From contig JAADDL010000008.1 in NCBI GenBank assembly GCA_013153915.1, forward strand, positions 1-13,408: a stretch of DNA of 13,408 bases, read 5' to 3'. Made by a program: the position numbers and the translations under genes. This document shows, piece after piece, positions 1 to 5,943 of the stretch (the first letter of the stretch is position 1; each line of letters begins with the position of its first letter). This DNA is from Campylobacterota bacterium (GTDB taxonomy: Bacteria; Campylobacterota; Campylobacteria; Campylobacterales; JALSKU01). Below the pieces are notes generated by a model. It was not told where the DNA came from. It saw only the letters and a list, made by a program, of their open reading frames with translations, and did no database searches.

Positions 1-478
1 TGAGGTGAACATATACCTTGCCGTTACGATGAAATCTTTACATAGCGGTATGGATATTATCTCTATTTGTGAATCTAAAGATAGTGAGAAAAAGTTGGAA
101 TTGGCAGGCGTTAGAGGCATACTAAATACCATGGACGCAACGGCGCAAAGCGTATATCATCTGCTAAAAAGCCCCGTTATGATAGAGGCTATAGAGGATA
201 TATTGTATTTTAATTCCGAGATTGATTTTGTAGAATTGGAAGTTCCTCAAAACTCTTTTTTAGACGGGAAATTTATTAATGAGATTGATTTTAAAAAAGA
301 TTATAATCTTATTTTGATGGGTTTGATAGATAGAGAATTTGCCGATAGTTTTATATTTATCACCAAAGGTGTAAATCATAAGATAGATTATGGAGACGTA
401 TTGTTGTTATTTGGATACAAAGACGATATAAAAAAATTAAAAGATGATTTAATCAAAAGCGTATTAAACGAGGAATGA
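1..478 (+). CDS. Potassium channel / TrkA-type RCK-domain protein, 3' end (partial)
   Basis: The reading frame is open to the left edge (first full codon at position 2), so only the last 158 residues are seen; the GTG at 5 is probably internal and not a start. The visible part begins in the second half of an RCK_N (TrkA-N, Rossmann-type) fold: IYLAVTMKSL, then a strand with DIISICES and the EKKLELAGV segment that resembles the A(R)xAGAD region of K+-channel regulatory domains. An RCK_C-like domain follows (IDFVELEVP, FLDGKF, then YGDVLLLFG near the end). The family gates K+ flux through a membrane pore in response to a ligand bound in the RCK domain. Any pore domain would lie upstream, outside the window, so a one-chain channel cannot be told from a TrkA-like soluble subunit. 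It sits one base before gpsA and carries gpsA's ribosome site in its last codons, so the two are probably co-transcribed. Confidence 0.8.
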   Translation, partial: EVNIYLAVTMKSLHSGMDIISICESKDSEKKLELAGVRGILNTMDATAQSVYHLLKSPVMIEAIEDILYFNSEIDFVELEVPQNSFLDGKFINEIDFKKDYNLILMGLIDREFADSFIFITKGVNHKIDYGDVLLLFGYKDDIKKLKDDLIKSVLNEE

Positions 479-479
479 T

Positions 480-1367
480 ATGAAAATAGGTGTTATAGGT
501 GCCGGAAAATGGGGTCAGGCTCTTCATTTTAGCTTTTTAGAAAATCACGATTCATATATATATTCAAGAACAAAAAGAGATATAAAAAATTTTGTAACTT
601 TGGATGAGATATTGGAGACGGAGTATCTTGTCTTTGCTTTGTCCGCCCAGCACGCAAGAGAGTGGATGGAGAAGAATTTTAAATATACAAATCAAAAGAT
701 ACTGGTGGCTTCAAAAGGAATAGAGGCAAAAAGCGGGAAGTTTTTAAATGATATATTTGCCGAATTTTTACCGAGAGATAGTTTGGCTTTTATCTCCGGA
801 CCCTCATTTGCTTCCGAAGTTATAAAGAGGCTACCCACGGCTTTAGTGATAAGCTCTACCGATGAAAAACTCGCAAAAAAATTCTCCTCCTTTTTTCCAA
901 GCTTCATAAAGACTTATGTTGATGATGATGTTATAGGTGCGGAGATAGCCGGAGCATACAAGAATGTTTTAGCCATAGCTAGCGGTATTTGCGACGGTCT
1001 AAAGCTTGGCAATAATGCTAGAGCGTCTTTGATCTCAAGAGGACTTGTGGAGATGAGTAGGTTTGCCGAGACTTTTGGAGCCAAAAAAGATACTTTTTTG
1101 GGCTTAAGCGGTGCCGGAGATCTTTTTTTGACCGCAAGTAGCGAACTTTCAAGAAACTATAGAGTAGGAAAATATTTAGCTCAAAACGAAAGCTTAGAAG
1201 AAATTCTCGTAAAACTCGGAGAAGTTGCCGAAGGTGTCGCTACCTCTAAGGCGATATATAAAATTTCTAAAGAAAAAGAGATATACACCCCGATAGCAAA
1301 CGAAGTCTACAAAATAATCAACGGCAAATCGGCTAGCGAGAGCTTGAAAGATTTGTTAAAAAAGTGA
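480..1367 (+). CDS. gpsA: NAD(P)-dependent glycerol-3-phosphate dehydrogenase
   Basis: Reduces dihydroxyacetone phosphate to sn-glycerol-3-phosphate in the cytoplasm, supplying the phospholipid backbone. The 295 residues are a little shorter than the roughly 330 of many GpsA proteins but normal for Campylobacterota. The N-terminal Rossmann fold has GAGKWG at residues 7-12. SKGIE (78-82) and SGPSFASE (106-113) are family signatures. The C-terminal helical domain carries the conserved catalytic lysine in GAYKN (Lys161), the NNARASLISRG stretch (178-188), SGAGDL (210-215) and SRNYRVG (224-230). An AGGA ribosome site at 471-474, inside the end of the preceding gene, is 5 bases from the ATG, which supports this start and translational coupling. 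No terminator is visible after the stop; the next gene has its own promoter in the 89-base gap. The product feeds the pathway to which the pssA homologue at the right edge also belongs. Confidence 0.97.
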   Translation: MKIGVIGAGKWGQALHFSFLENHDSYIYSRTKRDIKNFVTLDEILETEYLVFALSAQHAREWMEKNFKYTNQKILVASKGIEAKSGKFLNDIFAEFLPRDSLAFISGPSFASEVIKRLPTALVISSTDEKLAKKFSSFFPSFIKTYVDDDVIGAEIAGAYKNVLAIASGICDGLKLGNNARASLISRGLVEMSRFAETFGAKKDTFLGLSGAGDLFLTASSELSRNYRVGKYLAQNESLEEILVKLGEVAEGVATSKAIYKISKEKEIYTPIANEVYKIINGKSASESLKDLLKK

Positions 1368-1372
1368 TATAT

Positions 1373-1401
1373 TTTACAAAACATAAAAATCCTGTTATAA
1401 T
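1373..1401 (+). promoter_or_regulatory. Sigma70-type promoter for the ATPase operon
   Basis: TTTACA (1373-1378) is separated by exactly 17 bases from a perfect TATAAT (1396-1401), which is preceded by TGT at 1393-1395, giving an extended -10 element. Transcription would start near 1408, leaving a leader of about 50 bases before the ATG at 1457. The ribosome site AAAAGG lies at 1445-1450. This is the best promoter match in the window and marks the start of the 1457-5076 operon. Confidence 0.75.
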
Positions 1402-1456
1402 TATTATCAAATAAAGAGAACTATTTTAGAATAATTCGATAGATAAAAGGAAAAAG

Positions 1457-3790
1457 ATGGAAGAGATATATGAAAAATTAGGGCTTTTTTATCTTGGAAA
1501 AGATGCCTCGGACGACTCCTATACTCTTTATAAGTCCAAACATTTAACGACTCATGCTATGATAGTCGGAATGACCGGTTCGGGCAAGACCGGTTTGGGT
1601 ATAGATATACTTGAAGAGGCGGCAATCGATAATATCCCTTCTATCGTAATAGATCCAAAAGGCGACATGGGAAATCTTTGTCTGGCTTTTCCCGATATGA
1701 AACCGGAAGATTTTGAACCTTGGATAGATAAGAGTGACGCTTCAAATAAGGGAAAAAGCGTCAAGGAGTTGGCTAAAGATATAGCAAAGATGTGGAAAGA
1801 GGGCATAAAGAGTTTTGACCAAGATATAAGTAGGGTTAAAAAATTTGCCGATGTCGAAAAAACCATATATACCCCCGGAAGTTCAGCGGGTGTCGAAGTG
1901 AATGTTTTGGGTAGTTTTGACGCCCCCTCAAGCGATGTTTTGGAAGATAACGATACATTTAGTTCGCTTATAAATACTACGGTTTCGTCGCTGTTGGCTT
2001 TGATAGGCGTAGATGCCGACCCTATTAGCTCAAAAGAGCATCTCCTTCTTTCGAATATATTTTATCACTTTTGGAGCAAAGGTATCTCTTTAAATATGGA
2101 AGAGTTGATAGGCTATATAGCAACTCCTCCGTTTAAAAAGATAGGCATGCTTCAGCTTCAAACATTCTATCCTCAAAAAGATAGAATGAAACTTGCTATG
2201 GCGCTAAACGGACTCATATCGTCCATCTCTTTTTCGACTTGGATAAAAGGCGAGCCTCTTGATATACAAAATATGCTTTATGACGAAAACGGCAAAGCAA
2301 AGATAGCGATATTTTCCATCTCTCATTTAAACGACAACGAAAGAATGTTTTTTGTGACACTTCTTTTAAACGCTTTTATAAGTTGGATGAGAAGACAAAG
2401 AGGAAGTTCTACCTTAAAAGCCATACTCTACATGGATGAGATATTCGGCTTTTTTCCTCCTCTTGGAAATCCTCCCTCAAAAGAGCCTATGCTTTTGATG
2501 CTAAAGCAAGCCAGAGCCTTTGGGGTGGGAGTTGTGCTTTCTACTCAAAACCCCGTAGATATAGACTATAAGGGTTTATCAAATATAGGCACATGGTTTG
2601 TCGGAAAACTGCAAACAAAGCAGGATATCTCAAAGGTGATAGACGGCATAGCCTCTAAGTCGGATATGGATAAAAAAGAGTTATCCGAAAAGATTTCGAC
2701 ACTGAAGGGAAGACACTTTTATCTAAAAGATGTGCATGAAGATGAAACGAAAGAGTTTTATACAAGATGGGTTTTATCATACCTTAAAGGTCCTATGACT
2801 AAAGATGATATAAAGCTTTTGATGAGCAAGCAAAAAATGAGTCTAAAAAAAGAAGAAGCGCCTAAGCAAAAAGAGAAAAAAGCAACTCAAAAGAGAAGTA
2901 TCAAACCGATGATAAACGAAAATATCAAGGAGTGCTACAACATCACGGACATAAACTCCAAAGAGCCGTTTTATCCCTATCTTTATGCCGAATCAAAGGT
3001 AAGATTTTATAACCAAAAAAGAGGTATAGACGAAGAAGAGAAAAATTGTTTAAAATTTGAATTGGATGAGTCGGTGGATGAAGTTTGCTGGAGGGATGCC
3101 ATAGAAGAAGAGGCGGAAAATATCGTAAATAGCGCAGGAGAAAATGTATCGTACAATCCGCTTCCCGATATCATTACTCAAGCAAAATCGCTAAAAGAGT
3201 TTGAAAAGAAGTTGAAAAATTATCTCTATCATGAAAAAAAGATAGAACTTTTTGTCTGTAAAGATTTAAAGATTGAGTCCTCTCCTCATCAAAAAAAGAG
3301 GGATTTTTTGGTAGATATTCAAAATATTCTAAAAGAGAAACAAGATGAAGAGATAGAGAAGTTGAAGAAAAAATATCAATCTAAAAACGATAAATTGGAA
3401 GATAAATTAAAAAAGCTTGAGATGAAGCTTGAAAAAGAAAAAAGCGATGTTAGCGCAAAAACTACAGATACCATTATCAATGTAGGTTTGACGATATTGG
3501 GGGCGCTTTTCGGTAGTAAAAAGCTTTCAAGCACCACTATCAGAAGAGGGGCGTCATCTATAAAAAAAGGAGGGGAGATACTAAAAGAGAAAAATGATGT
3601 AAAAAATGTAGAATCATTGATGGAGGAGGTAAGGTCGGAGGCTGAAAATTTGGAAGCCGAACTTGCCAAGGAGATTGAGAAGATAAAGGAGAGATATAGT
3701 GTTGATAATTATGAAATCGATACTATATCTATAAAACCAAGACGAAGCGATATCGGTGTAGATAAGATGTGCTTGCTTTGGGAGAGATAA
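1457..3790 (+). CDS. HerA/DUF87-like P-loop ATPase with coiled-coil C-terminus
   Basis: A large (777-residue) cytoplasmic ATPase of the HerA/FtsK superfamily, of unknown biological role. Walker A is GMTGSGKT (38-45), followed by a VIDPKGDMGNL segment (64-74) typical of this group. Walker B is ILYMDE (323-328, Asp327-Glu328), and STQNP (362-366) is the sensor-like motif after it. The ATPase core therefore spans roughly residues 30-445, with a large helical insert (about 100-290). A Lys/Glu-rich linker (455-485) leads to a C-terminal part with strong coiled-coil character (about 622-665 and 715-748). Between the coils is a hydrophobic segment (672-686, ending LGALFG) followed by KKLSSTTIRRGASS, a pattern I recall from long bacterial DUF87 ATPases. 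HerA relatives form hexamers that translocate DNA, but no nuclease partner such as NurA is adjacent. First gene of the operon with yidB-like, comEA-like and DUF2853 genes. The ATPase call is firm; the DNA-translocase role is inferred. Confidence 0.85.
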   Translation: MEEIYEKLGLFYLGKDASDDSYTLYKSKHLTTHAMIVGMTGSGKTGLGIDILEEAAIDNIPSIVIDPKGDMGNLCLAFPDMKPEDFEPWIDKSDASNKGKSVKELAKDIAKMWKEGIKSFDQDISRVKKFADVEKTIYTPGSSAGVEVNVLGSFDAPSSDVLEDNDTFSSLINTTVSSLLALIGVDADPISSKEHLLLSNIFYHFWSKGISLNMEELIGYIATPPFKKIGMLQLQTFYPQKDRMKLAMALNGLISSISFSTWIKGEPLDIQNMLYDENGKAKIAIFSISHLNDNERMFFVTLLLNAFISWMRRQRGSSTLKAILYMDEIFGFFPPLGNPPSKEPMLLMLKQARAFGVGVVLSTQNPVDIDYKGLSNIGTWFVGKLQTKQDISKVIDGIASKSDMDKKELSEKISTLKGRHFYLKDVHEDETKEFYTRWVLSYLKGPMTKDDIKLLMSKQKMSLKKEEAPKQKEKKATQKRSIKPMINENIKECYNITDINSKEPFYPYLYAESKVRFYNQKRGIDEEEKNCLKFELDESVDEVCWRDAIEEEAENIVNSAGENVSYNPLPDIITQAKSLKEFEKKLKNYLYHEKKIELFVCKDLKIESSPHQKKRDFLVDIQNILKEKQDEEIEKLKKKYQSKNDKLEDKLKKLEMKLEKEKSDVSAKTTDTIINVGLTILGALFGSKKLSSTTIRRGASSIKKGGEILKEKNDVKNVESLMEEVRSEAENLEAELAKEIEKIKERYSVDNYEIDTISIKPRRSDIGVDKMCLLWER

Positions 3791-3808
3791 ATTTAAAAAG
3801 GAGAAAAA

Positions 3809-4225
3809 ATGGATTTAGTTAGTTTGGCAACGGATTTGTTGGTGCAAAATGTAGGTAAAAATTTAGATAGTGAAACGGTTGTAAAAGCTTTGGGAGCACT
3901 TTCTGGCGGAGGAGAGAGTGGTGGTTTTGACCTTGGTAAAATAGTTTCCCAGATAAGTTCCAACGGTATGTTGGGAGATGTTTTGGATTCATGGCTTGGT
4001 GATGGTGAAAATAAGCCGATAGACCATCATACGGTAAAAAATATGTTTGACGATAATCAGTTGGACGGTTTTGCGTCATCTTTGGGTATGGATAAAGATA
4101 GCGCTTCTTCCGTTTTGGCGGATGTTTTGCCTAATCTCATAGACAAATCAAGTAGCGGAGGAAGTTTGCTTGATAGTGTCGGAGGTTTGGAAGGCGCTAT
4201 GGATATGATGAAAAAATTCTTCTAA
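3809..4225 (+). CDS. YidB/DUF937 family protein
   Basis: A 138-residue acidic, Gly/Ser-rich protein of the YidB (DUF937) type, function unknown. The pattern is characteristic: a helical N-terminus, a flexible GGGESGG linker (33-39), then LGDVLDSWLGDGENKPID (55-72), matching the family's 'xxDxxxSWxGxGxNxPI' core, then a segment pairing LDGFASSLGMDKDSASSVLADVLP (85-108). A GGSLLDSVGG stretch (117-126) precedes the end. There is no signal peptide or membrane segment. A strong AAGGAG ribosome site precedes the ATG, and only 18 bases separate the gene from the ATPase, so it is co-transcribed. The assignment rests on motif recognition; nothing in the sequence reveals a biochemical activity. Confidence 0.8.
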   Translation: MDLVSLATDLLVQNVGKNLDSETVVKALGALSGGGESGGFDLGKIVSQISSNGMLGDVLDSWLGDGENKPIDHHTVKNMFDDNQLDGFASSLGMDKDSASSVLADVLPNLIDKSSSGGSLLDSVGGLEGAMDMMKKFF

Positions 4226-4236
4226 GGAGGATATAT

Positions 4237-4695
4237 ATGGTAAAAAAGATACTATTGACTATCATATTTCTATCCGCTTCTTTGTTTGCGGCTATCAATC
4301 TTCAAACGGCAAGCAAAGAGGAGTTGATGAGTATAGCCGGTATCGGGGCAAAGAGGGCTGATGCTATCATAAAGTACAGAAAAACGCACAGGATAAAATC
4401 GGCTGATGATTTACTCAATATCAAAGGTATAGGTAAAAATGTTGTTTATAATGTAAAAAAAGGTATAAAAAATAAAAAAAGAGTTGCATCAAAGTCTAAA
4501 GTTAGGACAAAAACAAAAAAAAGAGTCGTTACTAAAACAAAGGCAAATGGTGAAAAAGTCAAAAAGAGAGTAGTTAAAAAGAAAACAACTACAAATCTTA
4601 AAAGTAAAAGAAAGATAAAAAGTAGCAGAAAAACTAAAGTGCTGAGAAAAAAAAGAAAAAAAGAGAGCAAAAAAGCAAAAAGTAAGAATTCTTGA
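4237..4695 (+). CDS. Secreted ComEA-like helix-hairpin-helix protein with very basic tail
   Basis: Residues 1-18 form a typical Sec signal peptide (KK, hydrophobic ILLTIIFLSASLF, cleavage near FA/A). Two helix-hairpin-helix motifs follow: NLQTASKEELMSIAGIGAKRA (21-41, with GIG) and DLLNIKGIGKNV (58-69, again with GIG). This is the ComEA DNA-binding fold, which binds double-stranded DNA without sequence preference; ComEA pulls incoming DNA into the periplasm during natural transformation. Unusually, the fold ends near residue 75 and is followed by a 77-residue tail in which I count 38 Lys/Arg and only 2 acidic residues, with KKRVV repeated at 94-98 and 109-113. Typical ComEA-like proteins of this lineage stop soon after the second motif. 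A full AAGGAGG ribosome site (4224-4230) overlaps the stop codon of the preceding gene, so expression is coupled and probably strong. The DNA-binding fold is clear; a role in competence is inferred. Confidence 0.85.
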   Translation: MVKKILLTIIFLSASLFAAINLQTASKEELMSIAGIGAKRADAIIKYRKTHRIKSADDLLNIKGIGKNVVYNVKKGIKNKKRVASKSKVRTKTKKRVVTKTKANGEKVKKRVVKKKTTTNLKSKRKIKSSRKTKVLRKKRKKESKKAKSKNS

Positions 4696-4734
4696 AGTAA
4701 AATAGTTTTGTAAAATTTCACAAAAGGATGAAAC

Positions 4735-5076
4735 ATGAGTAAATTGGATGAAAAGATAGAGTTGTATAACTCAAAGATAAAAGATATCGAGCCTAAGTAT
4801 GACGCTGATTTATTGGCTAAGGTTACAAAAGGTTTGGGACCTTCAATATATAGAAAAGATGCCGAGACTATAGCTTGCTCTAGTCCTGACGAGCTTGCTA
4901 CGGTAAGAAATAATTTTCTTAAAAAGAAACTAGGTCTAACAAATGACGATAGCGAGCTTGATGCCGCTATAAAAGAGGTTTGCGACCAAATGGGTTCATC
5001 AAATAGAAATAAATATAGAGCTATATTTTACTATCTTTTGGTTAAAAAGTTCAACAAAGAGAGCGTATACGCATAA
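4735..5076 (+). CDS. DUF2853 family protein
   Basis: A small (113-residue) soluble, all-helical protein that I recognise as DUF2853. The run VTKGLGPSIYRKDAETIACS (30-49), then DELATVRNNFLKKKLGL (52-68), ELDAAIKEVCDQMGSSNR (74-91) and the ending KYRAIFYYLLVKKF (93-106) match the conserved blocks of that family. The function is unknown. There is no signal peptide or membrane segment, and the two cysteines (48 and 83) do not form an obvious metal site. The ribosome site AAAAGGA (4722-4728) is well placed. The gene lies 40 bases after the helix-hairpin-helix gene and immediately before a strong terminator, so it is the last gene of the operon. Confidence 0.8.
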   Translation: MSKLDEKIELYNSKIKDIEPKYDADLLAKVTKGLGPSIYRKDAETIACSSPDELATVRNNFLKKKLGLTNDDSELDAAIKEVCDQMGSSNRNKYRAIFYYLLVKKFNKESVYA

Positions 5077-5082
5077 TATCTT

Positions 5083-5109
5083 AAACCCCGCAAAAAAGCG
5101 GGGTTTTTT
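5083..5109 (+). terminator. Intrinsic terminator ending the ATPase operon
   Basis: AAACCCCGC (5083-5091) pairs with GCGGGGTTT (5098-5106) around an AAAAAA loop (5092-5097), followed by TTT, giving a 9-bp stem and a six-T run. It starts 7 bases after the DUF2853 stop. It also overlaps the stop codon of the convergent repressor gene (5108-5110). Read from the other strand it has the same stem but only a short U run, so it may also weakly end the repressor transcript. Confidence 0.93.
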
Positions 5110-5770
5110 ACGGTTTTAGACAGAGTGAGCCTATCACTTTTCCGACTATTTGTAGAGATTCGCAAGGTATAGTTTCGGACGGATATGACGGATTGTCCGA
5201 AATGATATTGCATTTTCCGTCCATTTGATACATTACCCTTTTTATAAAAAGCGTCTCTTCTCTTAAAAGCACGAAAATTCCGCCTTTTTTTATCTCCTTT
5301 TGGTTTTTATCTACAAACACCATATCTCCGTCATGCAAAGTGGGCTCCATCGAATCCCCCGTAACATTGATGGCGTCTATATTTTTTGCCTCTTGAGAAG
5401 ATATTTTTAACTTATCGGCTATTTGTTTGTCAAGATTGATATATTCGCTATTTTCGTCATAATTAAAAGCTCCTCCTCCCGCACTTGCGTAGATATCGCT
5501 AAAATATCTTATTTTGGCATATTTTTCGGTCTCTTCTTTTGTGCTGTCTACCGTTTGATTATATAGAAGCCAGTTTATGGATATCTTCCTTTTGGCGCAA
5601 AAATCTAGCACTTTATCGTAGGGAATTTTGCCTCTTTTTTTCATAGTCGCCAAAGTGGCTTGGTTGATTTCTAAAAATTTTGCCAAATCTTTATCATATA
5701 CTTTTTTTGACGACAACTCTTTTGAGATAATATCTTTTAAACTTTCAAATATTTCATTTACGCTCTTCAT
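5108..5770 (-). CDS. S24-family self-cleaving repressor (CI/LexA-like)
   Basis: A 220-residue transcriptional repressor. The N-terminus (about 5-70) is a phage-CI-type helix-turn-helix domain: KDLAKFLEINQATLATMKKRGKIP, then YDKVLDFCAKRKISINWLLYN. The C-terminus (about 88-215) is a peptidase S24 domain of the LexA/CI/UmuD type. GDSMEPTLHDGDMVFVD contains the nucleophile Ser140, and LFIKRV contains the general base Lys177. Their spacing of 37 equals that of E. coli LexA (Ser119/Lys156). ASAGGG (95-100) offers an Ala97-Gly98 cleavage site of the usual kind. It is therefore expected to dimerise on DNA and to be inactivated by RecA-stimulated self-cleavage. It is transcribed divergently from the 26-aa ORF and Y-family polymerase, so it probably controls them and itself. 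GGAG sits 5 bases before the ATG. No other phage genes are nearby, so this looks like a domesticated regulator, not part of a prophage. Confidence 0.92.
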   Translation of the reverse strand: MKSVNEIFESLKDIISKELSSKKVYDKDLAKFLEINQATLATMKKRGKIPYDKVLDFCAKRKISINWLLYNQTVDSTKEETEKYAKIRYFSDIYASAGGGAFNYDENSEYINLDKQIADKLKISSQEAKNIDAINVTGDSMEPTLHDGDMVFVDKNQKEIKKGGIFVLLREETLFIKRVMYQMDGKCNIISDNPSYPSETIPCESLQIVGKVIGSLCLKP

Positions 5771-5800
5771 GTTAACTCCGATATGTCAATTTGAAATATA

Positions 5801-5811
5801 ATTGTACCATA
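5801..5811 (-). promoter_or_regulatory. Possible extended -10 for the repressor gene
   Basis: On the minus strand this reads ATGGTACAAT: an extended -10 with TGG next to TACAAT, about 30 bases upstream of the repressor ATG. No good -35 is seen 17-18 bases further upstream, as is common in extended -10 promoters. It overlaps the -35 region of the divergent plus-strand promoter, so the two promoters may exclude each other. Confidence 0.4.
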
Positions 5812-5831
5812 ATTTTAAAATATTGTATAAT
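5802..5831 (+). promoter_or_regulatory. Promoter for the small ORF and Y-family polymerase
   Basis: A perfect TATAAT lies at 5826-5831. A weak -35-like TTGTAC lies at 5802-5807, with an 18-base spacer. Transcription would start near 5838, just upstream of the AAAGGGG ribosome site. The -10 is embedded in the YATAATT repeats, so a bound repressor would block it. Confidence 0.55.
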
Positions 5832-5854
5832 TATGAAAAAATAAAGGGGTTGAT

Positions 5855-5935
5855 ATGGCTATTTTGACATTTATAGATAGTTTTCTTGAAATGGTAGTAG
5901 ATAGATTTTCGAAGATAGGCGAACTTGTATTTTAA
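5855..5935 (+). CDS. 26-residue small protein, probable amphipathic helix
   Basis: A short ORF (ATG at 5855, TAA at 5933-5935) lies between the divergent promoter and the polymerase. It encodes MAILTFIDSFLEMVV followed by DRFSKIGELVF. The ribosome site AAAGGGG (5843-5849) is stronger than most in the window and ideally spaced. Polar residues fall at 5, 8/9, 12, 16, 19/20 and 23, with Ile, Leu, Phe, Met and Val in between, which gives one polar and one strongly hydrophobic face. The stop codon overlaps the AAGGA ribosome site of the polymerase (5934-5938), so the two are translationally coupled. I recognise no family. Two readings fit: a leader ORF that sets polymerase translation, or a membrane-active or regulatory micropeptide of the damage response, in the style of TisB or SidA. 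Net charge is slightly negative, unlike TisB. Confidence 0.6.
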   Translation: MAILTFIDSFLEMVVDRFSKIGELVF

Positions 5936-5943
5936 GGATTCGA

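Larger units (their letters stand above)
5771..5854. promoter_or_regulatory. Divergent control region with YATAATT repeats (candidate operators)
   Basis: This region separates the repressor from the plus-strand ORFs. It holds TATAATT at 5797, CATAATT at 5808, TATAATT at 5826, and AATTATG (CATAATT on the other strand) at 5829-5835. The pair 5808-5814 and 5829-5835 forms an inverted repeat, and ATTGTA recurs at 5801 and 5822, 21 bases apart (two helical turns). ATTTTAAAAT (5812-5821) is a perfect palindrome in the middle. These repeats overlap both predicted promoters, where an S24 repressor would bind. The stretch is very AT-rich, so some of these repeats may be chance. Confidence 0.5.

Noticed and set aside
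1552..1866. Minus-strand ORF of 104 residues
   Set aside because: Lies opposite the Walker A region of a well-supported ATPase; no family signature.
3376..3669. Minus-strand ORF rich in Ser and Phe
   Set aside because: Shadow of the Lys/Glu-rich coiled coil of the ATPase; low complexity and no recognisable domain.
4706..4725. Hairpin TTTTGT / ACAAAA between the helix-hairpin-helix and DUF2853 genes
   Set aside because: Only a 6-bp, nearly all-AT stem with no T run after it; too weak for a terminator and expected by chance in AT-rich DNA.
4446..4736. Minus-strand ORF of 96 residues, rich in Phe and Leu, looking like a membrane protein
   Set aside because: It is the reverse complement of the Lys-codon-rich tail of the helix-hairpin-helix gene; AAA and AAG codons read backwards as Phe and Leu. 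No supporting ribosome site or family pattern.
5784..5789. Perfect TTGACA on the minus strand upstream of the repressor
   Set aside because: A -10 at proper spacing would fall inside the repressor coding region and no such box exists there.
5783..5870. Widely spaced inverted repeat ATGTCAA (5783-5789) and TTGACAT (5864-5870) around the divergent promoters
   Set aside because: Seven bases over 88 bases of AT-rich sequence, and one arm is inside the small ORF; it could be a looping operator but cannot be separated from chance.
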